From NCBI GenBank assembly GCA_001692895.1, contig KV748237.1, forward strand, positions 62,001 to 126,000: 64,000 bases of DNA, given 5' to 3'. Both the position numbers and the translations under genes were made by a program. Origin of the DNA: Cenococcum geophilum 1.58 (lineage: Eukaryota; Ascomycota; Dothideomycetes; Gloniales; Gloniaceae). Positions 47,530 to 58,242 of this stretch are shown one piece after another. Numbering within the stretch: position 1 is the stretch's first letter; each line of letters starts with the position of its first letter. The notes under the pieces were generated by a model. That model was not told the origin of the DNA. It ran no database searches and saw nothing but the letters and a program-made list of their open reading frames with translations.

Positions 47530-47909
47530 TACTACGGAGTAAGTATAAGCGACGATAATATATAGCAAGGTAGATATTATTAAGCTATATATATAAACTG
47601 TGTAAGGAGGTCAAGACGTTGCGTAAGGAAAGAAGGTAGGAAAACGGGAAGAAGGGGCATATATTGTTGACTTAGTTGCTTAGTTAATACGTGCATAGGT
47701 AGAATAGGGTTTAGGTTATAGTCCTAGCAGAACTTAGCAGAATTTAGTAGAACTTGGTAGAATATGGCAGAATATGGCAGAATGCCGTAGATTGCCGTTA
47801 GATTGCCATTAGATTGCCGTTAAATTACTATTTTACGGTTAGCCTCTAATTGCTAAGTTAGTGGAAATAGGTAGATATGTGCAAGGTATTACGGGGGCAT
47901 CCCGTAATA
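47530..47909 (-). repeat. 3' LTR of Gypsy G
   Basis: 380-bp partner of 55371-55750. Inside it, 10-bp AGCAGAACTT-like units (about 47725-47790) are followed by 11-bp AGATTGCCGTT units (about 47788-47830). Confidence 0.85.
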
Positions 47910-50900
47910 GTACCCCCCCTTTAAACTTAAGCTTCTGCGAGATAGGGCTGTAGTAGTTCTAGATAGAGTTTATAAAAGTCTTCTACGGCTTATATAAGTC
48001 CTATAGAGTTAACGGGTTCCTATAAGGACTTAGTAAAGCCTCTCTATTTTATAAGATATATATATTAGCGTTTCCGTTTATCGTACTTAATATTATTAAT
48101 TCTTTTAATAAAGTACTCGTTTTTACCATCTACTTTAACTGGTAGGGGAGGGTCTTATATTTGTTTAGGTAGGGCGTCTAATATAGGGGTAGTAGGGCGG
48201 AGGACTAACGTATAGAATACGGGGTGGATTTTAACCGTATTAGGGAGCTTTAGTTAGTAGGTATAAGAAGAGATAACCTTTTTAACCTTATAAGGGCCAG
48301 CGTTTTTCCAATTAAGTTTCTTAGTAGGTTGTTTTGTGTTTAGATTTTTTATATCTAGCTAGACAAAATTACTAATTTAGTAGGCCGGTGCTGGGGTTTA
48401 TTTCTTATTCGCTGCGGCTTTATAGATAGATTAAGCCCATATTATCTTATTAGTAAGGAACTGTTATAGTTCCTCTATCTTCTTTATAAATTTATTTACT
48501 TCTGCGACTTATAAGGCGTAATAAGCGGGGTAAGGAATATTACTAAAGGGTTTAAAACCCATTTATAGGTGCTAGCCGTAATTGGCTAGGAATGGGGAGA
48601 CTTTTGTGGTTTCCGAGACGGAGTTATTTGCGGTAAACTTGGCAAATGCGAGTTAGTTAATCCAGTCATCCTATAAATACGACGTGTATATCCGAATATA
48701 CTATTCTATTATAGCATTTACGCGTTCTATTTAGCCATCCGTTTCTAGGTAATACGTAGTAGATAATAGTGCTTTAATACGGAGTTAAGTAGTTAGTTCT
48801 TTTTAGAATGCTAAGATAAACTAGCTACCTTTATCGGAGATAATCGTTTTAGGGAGTCTGTGGAGTTTTTATACGTGATCTAAGAATAGTTAGGCGACGG
48901 CAGGCGTTAATATATTAAGGCAGGCGATCAAGTGTCTTATTTTAGATAGTTAGTCTATAACTACTATAATATTTATATAGCCTCTACTCTTAGGAAGGTT
49001 AATAATAAAGTTAATTAAGATATCCTTTTATCTTTGGTTTGGAACAGGCAGTGGCTTTAAAAGACCGTTATACGTCTTATGCGAGGCTTTAGCTCGTTGG
49101 TAGGTATAGTAGCTAGAGATGTACCTTCGTGTTATATTATACATGTTTGGCTAATAATACTCCCGTTAGAGTAGTTCTAGGGTCTTTCCTTAGCCCGGGT
49201 GGCCGGCGATAGGTAGATTATATACGTATTTAAGGAGTTTAAGCTTAAGCTTATTATAATTAGGGACAACTAGATAGTTCTGGTAATATAAGCGGTTTCC
49301 GTAGGCTTTACATTTACTTAAAGAAATCTTTTTAGAGCGTCTAATGCTATCTTATATTAACTTAAGCGTTTTTTGGATAAACTTATTATTTAGGTATTTA
49401 TCGACTATAATCTATTTAATTAATTGATTAGTTATTTTAAGGACGTATACCGTAAGATCTTTAGTGGGAGGGTTAAATAATTTACGGTGAAGTAGGGTCT
49501 GATTTTAGTAAGAGCGCGCTTCTTCTAGGGCTGGCGCGTTTTACGAGCGTCGGGTTAGGGCATTAGGCTTTTGGCCTTAGACGCCTAGGCGGTATATAAT
49601 TAAGAATTAGAAATAAGACAGATATTCTAACTAGCGGGCCTAACGATAACTTAGCTATTTTGTGGTTATAAAGTACTATAGGTTCTTATAGTCGCTAAGG
49701 ACCTTAATCGGAAATCCAGCGCCTTCTAGTTTAGGTCGCCATTATTCAAAATATCTAATAATAGCTAATAATTCCTTATCGTAGATCTCATAGTTATATT
49801 CGGCTAAGCTTAGTTATTTTAAGAAGTATACTATAGGGTGCAATACTCCATCCTCGTTATATTAAGACAGGATGCCTCTAGTAACGTAGTTAGATAAGTT
49901 GGCTTTTATAACACTTATTCGGTTTAGGTTAAAGTATTAGAGTATAGGCGCAGTAGTAAATATAACCTTTAGATAGGTAAAGGCCTTCTTATATTCCTTA
50001 TTAAAGATAAAAACTTTATCCTTTTAGGTTAGAGCTATAAGGGGTGAAACTAGGGCGGAGAAGTTATTAATAAACTATTGGTAGAAATTAGCAAATCCTA
50101 TAAAGGCTCTTATATCCTTAACATTCTTAGGTTCTTGCCAGTTTATAATTACTTTAACTTTCTTTGGGTCTATTTGTATACTATTTATAGAAATAAGAAG
50201 TCTAAGGTATAGGACTTCCGTTTTATAGAATTTGTATTTATCTATATCTAATTATAAACTAGCTCCGTGTAGGGCTTATAAAATAAGATTAACGTGCTTC
50301 CAATGTTTGGTTAGGTTATTACTATATATTAGGATGTCGTTAATATAAGTAGTATAGAAGATGTCTAGGTAGGGGCGTAGGGTGTTATTTATATAATGTT
50401 AAAACGAGCTTAGAGCGTTTATAAGGCTAGAGGGTGTTACTAAGTACTTAAATAGTCTATATTGGGTACGAAATGTAGTGAGCTATTTATCCCCTTTTAT
50501 AATGCGGAAATAGTTAAATATAGAGATAATATTGAGCTTTATGTAGTAACGAGCCTTACTTAGTTAGTTTAGTGTCTCTTATATTAACGGGATCGGATAT
50601 TAGTTCTTAACGGTAACGGCGTTAAGAGCTTAGTAGTCTACACAGAAGCGTAGACCGCCGCTAGGTTTCTTAACGAAGATTACTAGTACGGCTATAGGCA
50701 ATAAGCTTACTCTAATAAATCCTTTACTTAGGTTTTTATCTAAATACTTTTATAGCACTTAGAGTTTATTTTAGGATATCCTATATAAGGGTCTAAATCC
50801 AGGCTGATTTCCTTCTTTAAGTATAATCTTATAGTCGTATAGTTGGTGTTTTAGTAGCTTATTAGCTTCCTTTTATAAGAATGCATCTAGGTAATAATAA

Positions 50901-51604
50901 TACTCTATTAGTACCTTCGTGGCAGGGTTAGTATACTTCTTTAGTGCTAAGGCCTTCTTAATATCGGCTATTGTAACAGTAAAGATTGTATACTTAGGTT
51001 TCTTAGCAAGTTACGCTAGCGGGGTAGCTTTAATTATACAGATATCTAGGGTGCTAAGCTTGCTTAGATTGTCCATAGTTTCTTATTTAGGTTTAGGTTT
51101 AGTATTAGATACGGAGTTAGTATTAGATTTAGGTTCGGGTTCTTTAAAAATTCTTTTTATAGTAGAATACTAGTCCTTCTGGTATTTTCGTATATAGAGC
51201 TTAAGCTTTTACTTAGCTTAGGGCGGTGCAGTGCTTAGTAATAATTTATAGAATTTAGTGGAGTTTTTGGATCCTTAGTGAATATCAGTGGAATTCTTAG
51301 GCATAAAGTGGGCATTGGTAGAAATCTTACGTCGGTAGAATTTAGTAAAATTCCTAGGTTGGTGGAATCTAGTAGATTCCTTAGGTATAAGGTAAACAGT
51401 TATAGAAATTTTAGACTAGTAGATTGTGGTAGATTTTTTAAATTTTAGTTTTGGTCTAAGCAGCGAGTTATAAGGCACTTCTGCTTATAACGGGAGGTAG
51501 TAAATAGAAGCTTAAGGTTATCCTAATTAATAGTTACCTTATATAGCTTCATCGGGAAAATATTCGCAGGATGAGATTCAAGTAGACTTTGGTTTTCGCG
51601 TTTC

Positions 51605-51860
51605 GCGTAATTGACATGCAATTTNACCAACTNGACACGCANTTGACCAACTTGACACGCAATTGACCAATTTGACACATCCAAAAGTCAAATAACACGC
51701 AGTTNACCTATTTAACAACTTTAAAAGCTAACTATATATTCCTTAACACGCAGTTGACCTACTTAATAGCTAACTATATATTCCTTAACACGCAGTTAAC
51801 CTATTTAACAACTTTAAAAGCTAACTGTATATTCCTTNACATGCAATTAAGGTAAAGTTA
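51605..51860. repeat. tandem array 1: CACGCAATTGACC units
   Basis: Short units around ACACGCARTTGACC, first with about 20-bp spacing, then as units of about 40-55 bp with TTAACAACTTTAAAAGCTAA inserts. Contains several N symbols. Confidence 0.75.
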
Positions 51861-51896
51861 TATACTAATTACGCAAATAAATTTTTACACAGTTTT

Positions 51897-52425
51897 ATTA
51901 CTTAGAGGCTCTGCATAAGGCTCTACACGAAGCTCTACACGAAGCTCTACACGAAGCTCTACACGAAGCTCTACACGAAGCTCTACGTACAGAGGCTCTG
52001 CACGAAGCTCTGCACGAAGCTCTGCACGAAGCTCTGCACGAAGCTCTGCACGAAGCTCTGCACGAAGCTCTACGTAGAGGCTCTGCACGAGGCTCTGCGC
52101 GAGGCTCTGCGCGAGGCTCTGCGTACGGAGGCTCTGCACGAAGCTCTGCACGAAGCTCTACGTACAGAGGCTCTGCACGAGGCTCTGCGCGAGGCTCTGC
52201 GTACGGAGCTCTGCACGAAGCTCTGCACGAAGCTCTGCACGAAGCTCTGCACGAGGCTCTGCGCGAAGCTCTGCGTACGGAGGCTCTACACGAAGCTCTG
52301 CACGAGGCTCTGCGCGAAGCTCTACACGAAGCTCTATACGAAGCTCTACGTACAGAGGCTCTGCACAAGGCTCTGCGCGAAGCTCTGCGTACGGAGGCTC
52401 TACACGAAGCCTCTGCATCGGGTCC
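51897..52425. repeat. tandem array 2: 12-bp GCTCTGCACGAA minisatellite
   Basis: About forty units of GCTCTRCACGAA/GCTCTGCGCGAG, with GCTCTACGTACAGAG variants every few units. The 12-bp period keeps frame, so the minus strand reads repeated tetrapeptides such as RASC. Composition is GC-rich and shows little RIP. Confidence 0.85.
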
Positions 52426-52514
52426 CCGCTATATTCCCGATAGCGTCTACACGTGTCTCTGCCTATGTAGCCGCCTTATACCTTCTTCTTCCTTTACTTA
52501 ATTCTACTAGGAGG

Positions 52515-53075
52515 CACTAGAACGGCAGCCAGCAGAGGACCGTTGCTAGAACTAGATGACTATCGCTATAAAACCAGACGACCGTCGCCAGAACCAGAAC
52601 GACCGTTACCAGAACCAGACGACCGTTACCAGAACCAGACGACCGTCGCCAGAGCCAGACGACCGCGTCGCTAGAACCAAACAACCGTCGTCAGAGCTAG
52701 ACGAACTATCGCCAGAGCCCAGACACTGTCGCTAGAACCAAACGACCGTCGCCAGAACCAGACAACCGTTACCAGAACCAGACGACCGTCGCCAGAGCCA
52801 GACGACCGTCACTAGAGCCAGACGACCGTCGCCAGAACCAGACAACCGTCTCCAGAGTTAGACGAATGTCGCCAAAACCAGACGACCGTCGCCAGAGCCA
52901 GACAACCGTCGCCAGAACTAGATGACCGTCGCTAGAACCAGACGACCGTCGCTAGAACCAGACGACCGTTACCAGAGCCAGACGACCGTTACCAGAACCA
53001 GACAACCGTCGCCAGAACCAGACGACTATCGCCAGAACCAGACGACTGTCGCCAGAGCCAGACGACAACGACTAG
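52515..53075. repeat. tandem array 3: 20-bp GACCGTCGCCAGAACCAGAC minisatellite
   Basis: More than twenty units of GACCGTCGCCAGAACCAGAC with variants GTTACC and AGAGCC. The 20-bp period shifts frame from unit to unit, so open frames through it are chance. Confidence 0.85.
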
Positions 53076-53119
53076 CCAGCGAACACTATAAACGATTCGA
53101 TCGATTNATCGAATCAAGG

Positions 53120-53430
53120 TAGCACAGACAGGTAGGCACAAACAGGTAGATGCTGACGGGTAGGTAGATATAGANAGGTAGGTAGATGCAGACAGGTAAG
53201 TAGATATAGATAGGCAGGCAGATGCAGATAGGTAAGTAGATGCAGATAGGCAAGCAAATGCAGATAGGTAGGTAGATGCAGACAGGTAGGTAGATGCTGA
53301 CGGGTAGGCAGATATAGACAGGTAGGCAGATGCAAACAGGTAGGCGATGTAGACAGGTAGGCAATGCAGATAGGTAGGCAATGCAGACAGGTAGGCGATG
53401 CAGGCAGGTAGGTAAGTCAATAGGTAAATA
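53120..53430. repeat. tandem array 4: 16-18-bp AGATGCAGACAGGTAGGT units
   Basis: About eighteen units of AGATGCAGACAGGTAGGT with variants, shortening to 17 bp toward the right end. Two N symbols. Long minus-strand frames here are products of the repeat. Confidence 0.8.
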
Positions 53431-53569
53431 GGTAGAAGAGAACCATCGCTATATTATATTAAATTATCTAAAATAATAATATTTATTTTGCTAGCCTTAT
53501 AAATAGCTTTAAAATAGCTTTTATTTATTTAAAATATGCTATTAGTATAAAAGAGGTAAATATAATTAT

Positions 53570-53735
53570 GGTTGCCAAATGCGCAGATTGCTGGTAGGTT
53601 GCGCGCAGGTTGCGCGCAGGCTGCGCGCAGGCTGCGTGTCAAAAAAACACGACATAGGCTAGTCGGTCGAGTTGCCAAATGACCTCAACTGCGCGCCAAT
53701 TGCGTCAACCACCAGCCATTGAGGCCATTAAAAGG
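53570..53735. repeat. GC-rich patch with GCGCGCAGGTT repeats
   Basis: Four copies of a TTGCGCGCAGG/CTGCGCGCAGG word next to two TTGCCAAATG words, between array 4 and the protease region of Gypsy G. Markedly GC-richer than the surroundings. Confidence 0.55.
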
Positions 53736-55370
53736 GTACCATATTTTGCCGATGTTTATCTAGGGTTGTTTAAGGATTACTAAGTAACCTAGGGTGGTAA
53801 CGAAAAGTTTAATTAATTCTTTATAGTTTAGGTATTAGAGTCTTAGGAATACTACGTAGGTAATACGGCCTAAAATAGTGCGTTTGCTATTAAATCCAAA
53901 TACGTTAATATACTAGTTAAGGGGGGTTAGGGTAAAACCATTATCTTATATAAAGATCTTATTAATAAATCCTATGCCGCTAGCTCCTGTGTTAATTAGG
54001 ATTTAAGTATTAGCCTATTAACTATTCTACTAAAAACGGCAGTTAATAGTTATACTACGGTCCTAAGAGTCGGAGTTTATGACGTTAAATATATTTAATA
54101 AGATCCTATGGTAGAGCCGTTCTAGAAAGCGACTTAGCTCTAGGACCTTCCTTTTAGAGGCGATTAGGGTGGGGTTCTTATAGGACGTCGGCTGTAGCTT
54201 CGTTCTTATAAATAGTGCTTATTAAATATAGGGCTAGAACTAGGTGGAGATTAGGGACAGTAACTGAAAGATTGATGCGGTAAACGGCTGCTAGTATTAG
54301 CCGTTTATAATTCGTGTTTAGGCATAGGGATGGAGCAGTAGTTAAAGAGGTAAGAGCTACTTCTACATTTAAAGTAGAGGCCTAGCTTAATGCGTTATTC
54401 TTATTTAGAGGACCCTAATAGGGCGTACCCTAGGGTCCTAGTGTCAATATCCATAGCGTTAGGGTGCTTAGGCTAAGACAATAACTTAGTAAATGTTTAT
54501 AGGGTTACCGTATTATATTATGGAGCGGGCTTTAGTGTTAGGCGTAGTATATTATTATATCGTTTATTAATAACGTTTGCGCAGGTATTAAGGGCTCCCG
54601 GTAGGTCTACGCCTATTAGGGAGGTTTTTAGTTTGGGGCTTAGGGATTTAATAAGGCTATTAATTAGTGCGGAGTCGTTCTAGCCTATTTCCTTTACGTA
54701 ACGGTTAAATTCGGAGAAGTATACTAGGAAACTTTTCGCTCCTTAAGTTATATAGTTTATCTTTCTTTAAGCAGTAGCTTAGCGGTTTAGGTCGCTATAT
54801 ATAGCTTTAAGAAGTACAACTAGGCTTTACACTAAGTTTGGCTAAAGCGGTTTAATAAGGTTAGCTATATCTCCTCCTAGTTAACTTAGGGCGTAATAGA
54901 GTTGGTTAGCTTTAATTAGGTAATAGTTAGCGTTACCAGTTAGCTTATTTTTAAGCTAGCTTAAAAATAATTAGAGCTTTTATTATTTACCAGTAAATAT
55001 TAGGGGGTTTAGTAGTCGTTCGGATCGTTTTGGTATAGTAGTCGGCTTAGGGTAAGTAGCTACTACGGGTTCGGGGCTCGCATTCCACGTATTCATCTCT
55101 AAAGATAGCGTTTGGTCTTAAGGTCCTAGCGTAGGCATCTTAAGGGCGCGGACTTCTTCTTAGAGGTCCTTAATTAATTGCTAGTATCGTGCTTTTTATT
55201 CGGCTTGCCGTTAATTTAAAGTAGCTTAGTTTTATTTAAGGGCGTCTATAAAAGACTTCTATATCCCTACTAATTATTTTTAGAGTGCGGATATAATACC
55301 GGCGGCCGTTATAGGGGCTTTAGGTTTATTCTATATGTTAACAGTAGTATAAGTAGTTAACGTAATGTAG

Positions 55371-55750
55371 TGTCACGGAGTAAGTATAAGCGACGATAAT
55401 ATATAGCAAGGTAGATATTATTAAGCTATATATATAAACTATATAAGGAGGCTAAGATGTTATATAAGGAAAGAAGGTAGGAAAATGGGAAAAAAGGGCA
55501 TATATCGTTAACTTGGTTGCTTAGTTAATACGTACATAGGTAAAATAGGGTTTAGGTCATAATCCTAGCAGAACTTAGCAGAATTTAGTAAAACTTAGCA
55601 GAATATAGCAGAATATAGCAGAATGCCGTAGATTGCCGTTAGATTGCTATTAGATTGCCGTTAGATTACTATTTCGCGGTTAGTCTCTAATTACTAAGTC
55701 GGTGGAAACAGGTAGATGGGTGTAAGGTGTTACGGGGGTGTCCTATAACA
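55371..55750 (-). repeat. 5' LTR of Gypsy G
   Basis: 380-bp partner of 47530-47909; starts TGTCACGGAG and ends CCTATAACA; followed by CGTTA. Confidence 0.85.
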
Positions 55751-56439
55751 CGTTATATATAATAAAGAGGTATCTAGCGTTATTATAAATATGCTCGTTA
55801 AGCTAAGATTATAGGTATTTAATTATGCCTTCTTTTTTAGTAACTATAGCAATTAGTATAATCTTATTCTTCTTTAACTGTTAAACGTCGCGTTTAGATA
55901 CGTAGAGGTCGTCTTTAATTTCTTAACGTATATTATTGGCAAGCGCCTTATAAGCTTATAGGTCTTAAATAATATTGTAATCTTAGGTAGTACATATCTT
56001 AGCTTATATAAGCTTTAGGTATTAGTTCTATAAAAGGCAATAGTATTTATTAGGGTCTTGTGCTACTATTTTTGCAAATGTCTTAGCGTCTTATATTTTA
56101 ATTTTAATAGGTAGTAGCCCTTTTATTTACTTATCCGTAGTTATATAGTTAATAAAAGATAAGATATTATTAGTGTTTATCTTCTTAGGGGTTAAGGCTA
56201 GGGCTAATAAATTAAATTCTCCTAGGATTAATTGGCGTTATAGGTTAAGTATAGGTATTAAATTATTCTTTAGGTTTAATATAGTAGCTAGTAAGAAATA
56301 TTGTCTTACTATTATAGGTTCCTTAGAAGTATAAAGTGAGGTAATTTATAGACATACTGCTTTTAGTAGCGCCTATAATATTATAAAGACGTAGAATTAG
56401 TCGTAGGCTAAGCGTTAGTAGTAAAAAGGCATAACATAA

Positions 56440-56632
56440 TGTTATGGAATAAGGGCAGTAGCTATAGAGCGTATATATTTAAGGAGTCTACAAGACGTTA
56501 CGCGATCGATCGTAAGGGTTAAGGGCTTAAGGAGGTAATATACCTACGCGTAGCTAACATAAGCTATACGCAAGGTGTATATAAAAGTATGGGGCTCTCC
56601 TATGGAGGCCCCTACGATAGGGTTCCGTAACA
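56440..56632 (-). repeat. 5' LTR of Gypsy F
   Basis: 193-bp partner of 42058-42250, followed by the target duplication ATTAG. Confidence 0.87.
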
Positions 56633-56814
56633 ATTAGTAAGGTAAAAGTATATTAAATACTACTTTAGAGAATATATCCTTAAATTTCTAGTATTAATAG
56701 GGCAGCTTTTATTTTACTAGTTCCTTATCTATAAGCTTACTTTTTTATTACAGACCTTATATTAGCAGTAGTAGCACTACTAAGGAGAGATATAAATAGA
56801 CTAGTAGTAGAAGT
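56633..56814 (-). mobile_element. Gypsy fragment E, middle piece
   Basis: Continuation of E after Gypsy F. On the minus strand it reads toward the start of the reverse transcriptase region. Ends in GAAGT, the target duplication of copia C. Confidence 0.6.
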
Positions 56815-56986
56815 TGTCAGATAGTTCATATAGAGCTATTCATTGATAAAATGGGTTAATTAATTGATGATCTTAATCGTGTCTTAATGGTTAGTCAACC
56901 TAGGGCCCCTGGGCTTAGACGAAGATATTTACAATGCACGTGACTTGTACACGTCCTACGCCTCCGAGAATACAGATTATCTGACA
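56815..56986 (-). repeat. 3' LTR of copia C
   Basis: 172-bp partner of 61929-62100; preceded by GAAGT. Confidence 0.88.
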
Positions 56987-57029
56987 TACCCCCTTAGCTT
57001 CGACCTGGTCGAGGACAAAGCTAGCCACC

Positions 57030-58100
57030 TTCTCGTGTCCGTCCATGCGTTAAATGAACCGTAATCTCATCTAAATCCTTCCGTCTCGCCCTAACCTTCT
57101 CCCTTAGGTCCTCTAGTTGCTTCTCCTTATCCAGCCGCTCCTTAATATCCACCATTCTAACTAGGTTGACGAAGTTCTGAAACCTTTGCTTGGGCAGGGC
57201 CTTCGTAAGTCCATCGGCGATTATCTCCTTCGTCGCTTTTTATTAAAATACCACTCGTCTTATTGCGTATTCTTAACGCAACCAGTATCAATGGATGTTA
57301 ATATGTCGGAGAGTCAATGATCAAGGGCTCGTTTAGCTGTAATGTTATTGCTTTAAACAGCCTACTAATAAAGATAGCTTCTTTCGCGTATCCTACTTAT
57401 TTGCTCTCCATACAATCGGTCCCCTAAATAGCTTATAATATATCCTTACAAGCTCTTTCTGTCGACGGAATTGTCCGTAAATAATACGTCGCTGGCACAG
57501 ACAAATGATTGCGCTTCACTTCTACCGTCTCTTCCGTCGTCTTATCCTTTTTTACGCATTCCTTTGTCTCTCCCTCTACCGTTCGTTCCTTCCTTATCTC
57601 CTCCATAGTAGATTACTCTGCTCCTCGTGCTATATAGGTACTAGTCTCTAATATAGCATCATAGAAGCTGCTTTTCTTAGTAGGGATATAGGACGGACTA
57701 GTAAGTCTATATTGGGGGACGGACGCGTCAGACGGATCGATCGGTAATTAGTAGGGATGAGTTCCAATTCTGCCATAGGAGTATCTGGAAGACGCCCTTT
57801 AAGATCTATCTTATACTGGTTAGCTATCTTCTCAATATAGGCTTCCTGGGATAGCCACAGGAGCCTCTGGCTACGATTGCGTAGCACATAGATTCCTAGG
57901 AACCATTTTAGCTCTCCAAGGGTACTCATCTGGTATTCCTTACTTAGCTCCTTAATTGCTTCTTAAGCTTTCTTTAAGGTCTTTTACATGCGCTTCCTTA
58001 AGGTCAGTCCAGTCAATATAGACGTCGAGATAGGGTTTATCAATATTCCGATCCAAGAACCTTCGTAAGACCTAACGCTTAATTTTTTTTAGCGAGGCTG
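57030..58100 (-). pseudogene. pol C-terminal relic of copia C
   Basis: The minus-strand frame 57929-57648 reads GELKWFLGIYVLRNRSQRLL, the conserved end of copia reverse transcriptase. Further left, the RNase H end shows EIIADGLTKALPKQ and a charged tail rich in Lys/Glu/Arg near 57060-57180. Broken. Confidence 0.85.
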
Positions 58101-58242
58101 CAGTGTTGACATTCCGTCGTCTTAGGGCCTCGAAGCTTGATAGGTCCTGGATGGCCTAGACACAGATGCCATAGTCGTGCATTACCTTTCGAGTCTGGAC
58201 GAACGTCTCTTGACGATATTCTGCGCTTCCGTTGGCGGCGTA

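Larger units (their letters stand above)
47530..55750 (-). mobile_element. Gypsy LTR element G with minisatellite linker (broken)
   Basis: An 8221-bp element with 380-bp LTRs (47530-47909 and 55371-55750) and 5-bp duplications TGTTA/CGTTA, inserted in Gypsy F. The polypurine tract complement follows the left LTR. On the minus strand: gag (about 54250-55350), an aspartic protease with an IDTGASG-like motif near 53980, a protease tail near 53740-53790, about 2.1 kb of tandem arrays (51605-53720), reverse transcriptase (catalytic box near 50331-50350), RNase H, and integrase (TYYLETDG-like motif near 48730-48770). The arrays account for its large size compared with A, B and F. Broken in many places. 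Confidence 0.85.
42058..56632 (-). mobile_element. Gypsy LTR element F (broken; interrupted by G)
   Basis: 193-bp LTRs lie at 42058-42250 and 56440-56632 (tips TGTCACGG/TGTTATGG...CCGTAACA), with 5-bp duplications GTTGG/ATTAG. The polypurine tract complement (ACCCCCCC) follows the left LTR, so it reads right to left. The 42251-47529 part holds a pol relic (reverse transcriptase YLD-type box near 45111-45123, integrase about 43000-43700) and most of gag (about 45900-47500); the rest of gag and the leader lie at 55756-56439. Without Gypsy G it would be about 6.35 kb. Inserted in Gypsy E. RIP-mutated and broken many times. Confidence 0.85.

Noticed and set aside
51898-52368. Arg/Ala/Ser/Cys-rich 156-residue protein on the minus strand
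   Set aside because: It is the translation of a 12-bp minisatellite; several frames are open for the same reason.
52989-53420. 143-residue Tyr/Leu/Ser-rich minus-strand frame
   Set aside because: Produced by the 16-18-bp tandem array; overlapping frames are also open and contain N codons.
51897-53430. CRISPR-like repeat arrays
   Set aside because: Units are head-to-tail with no unique spacers, and the genome is fungal.
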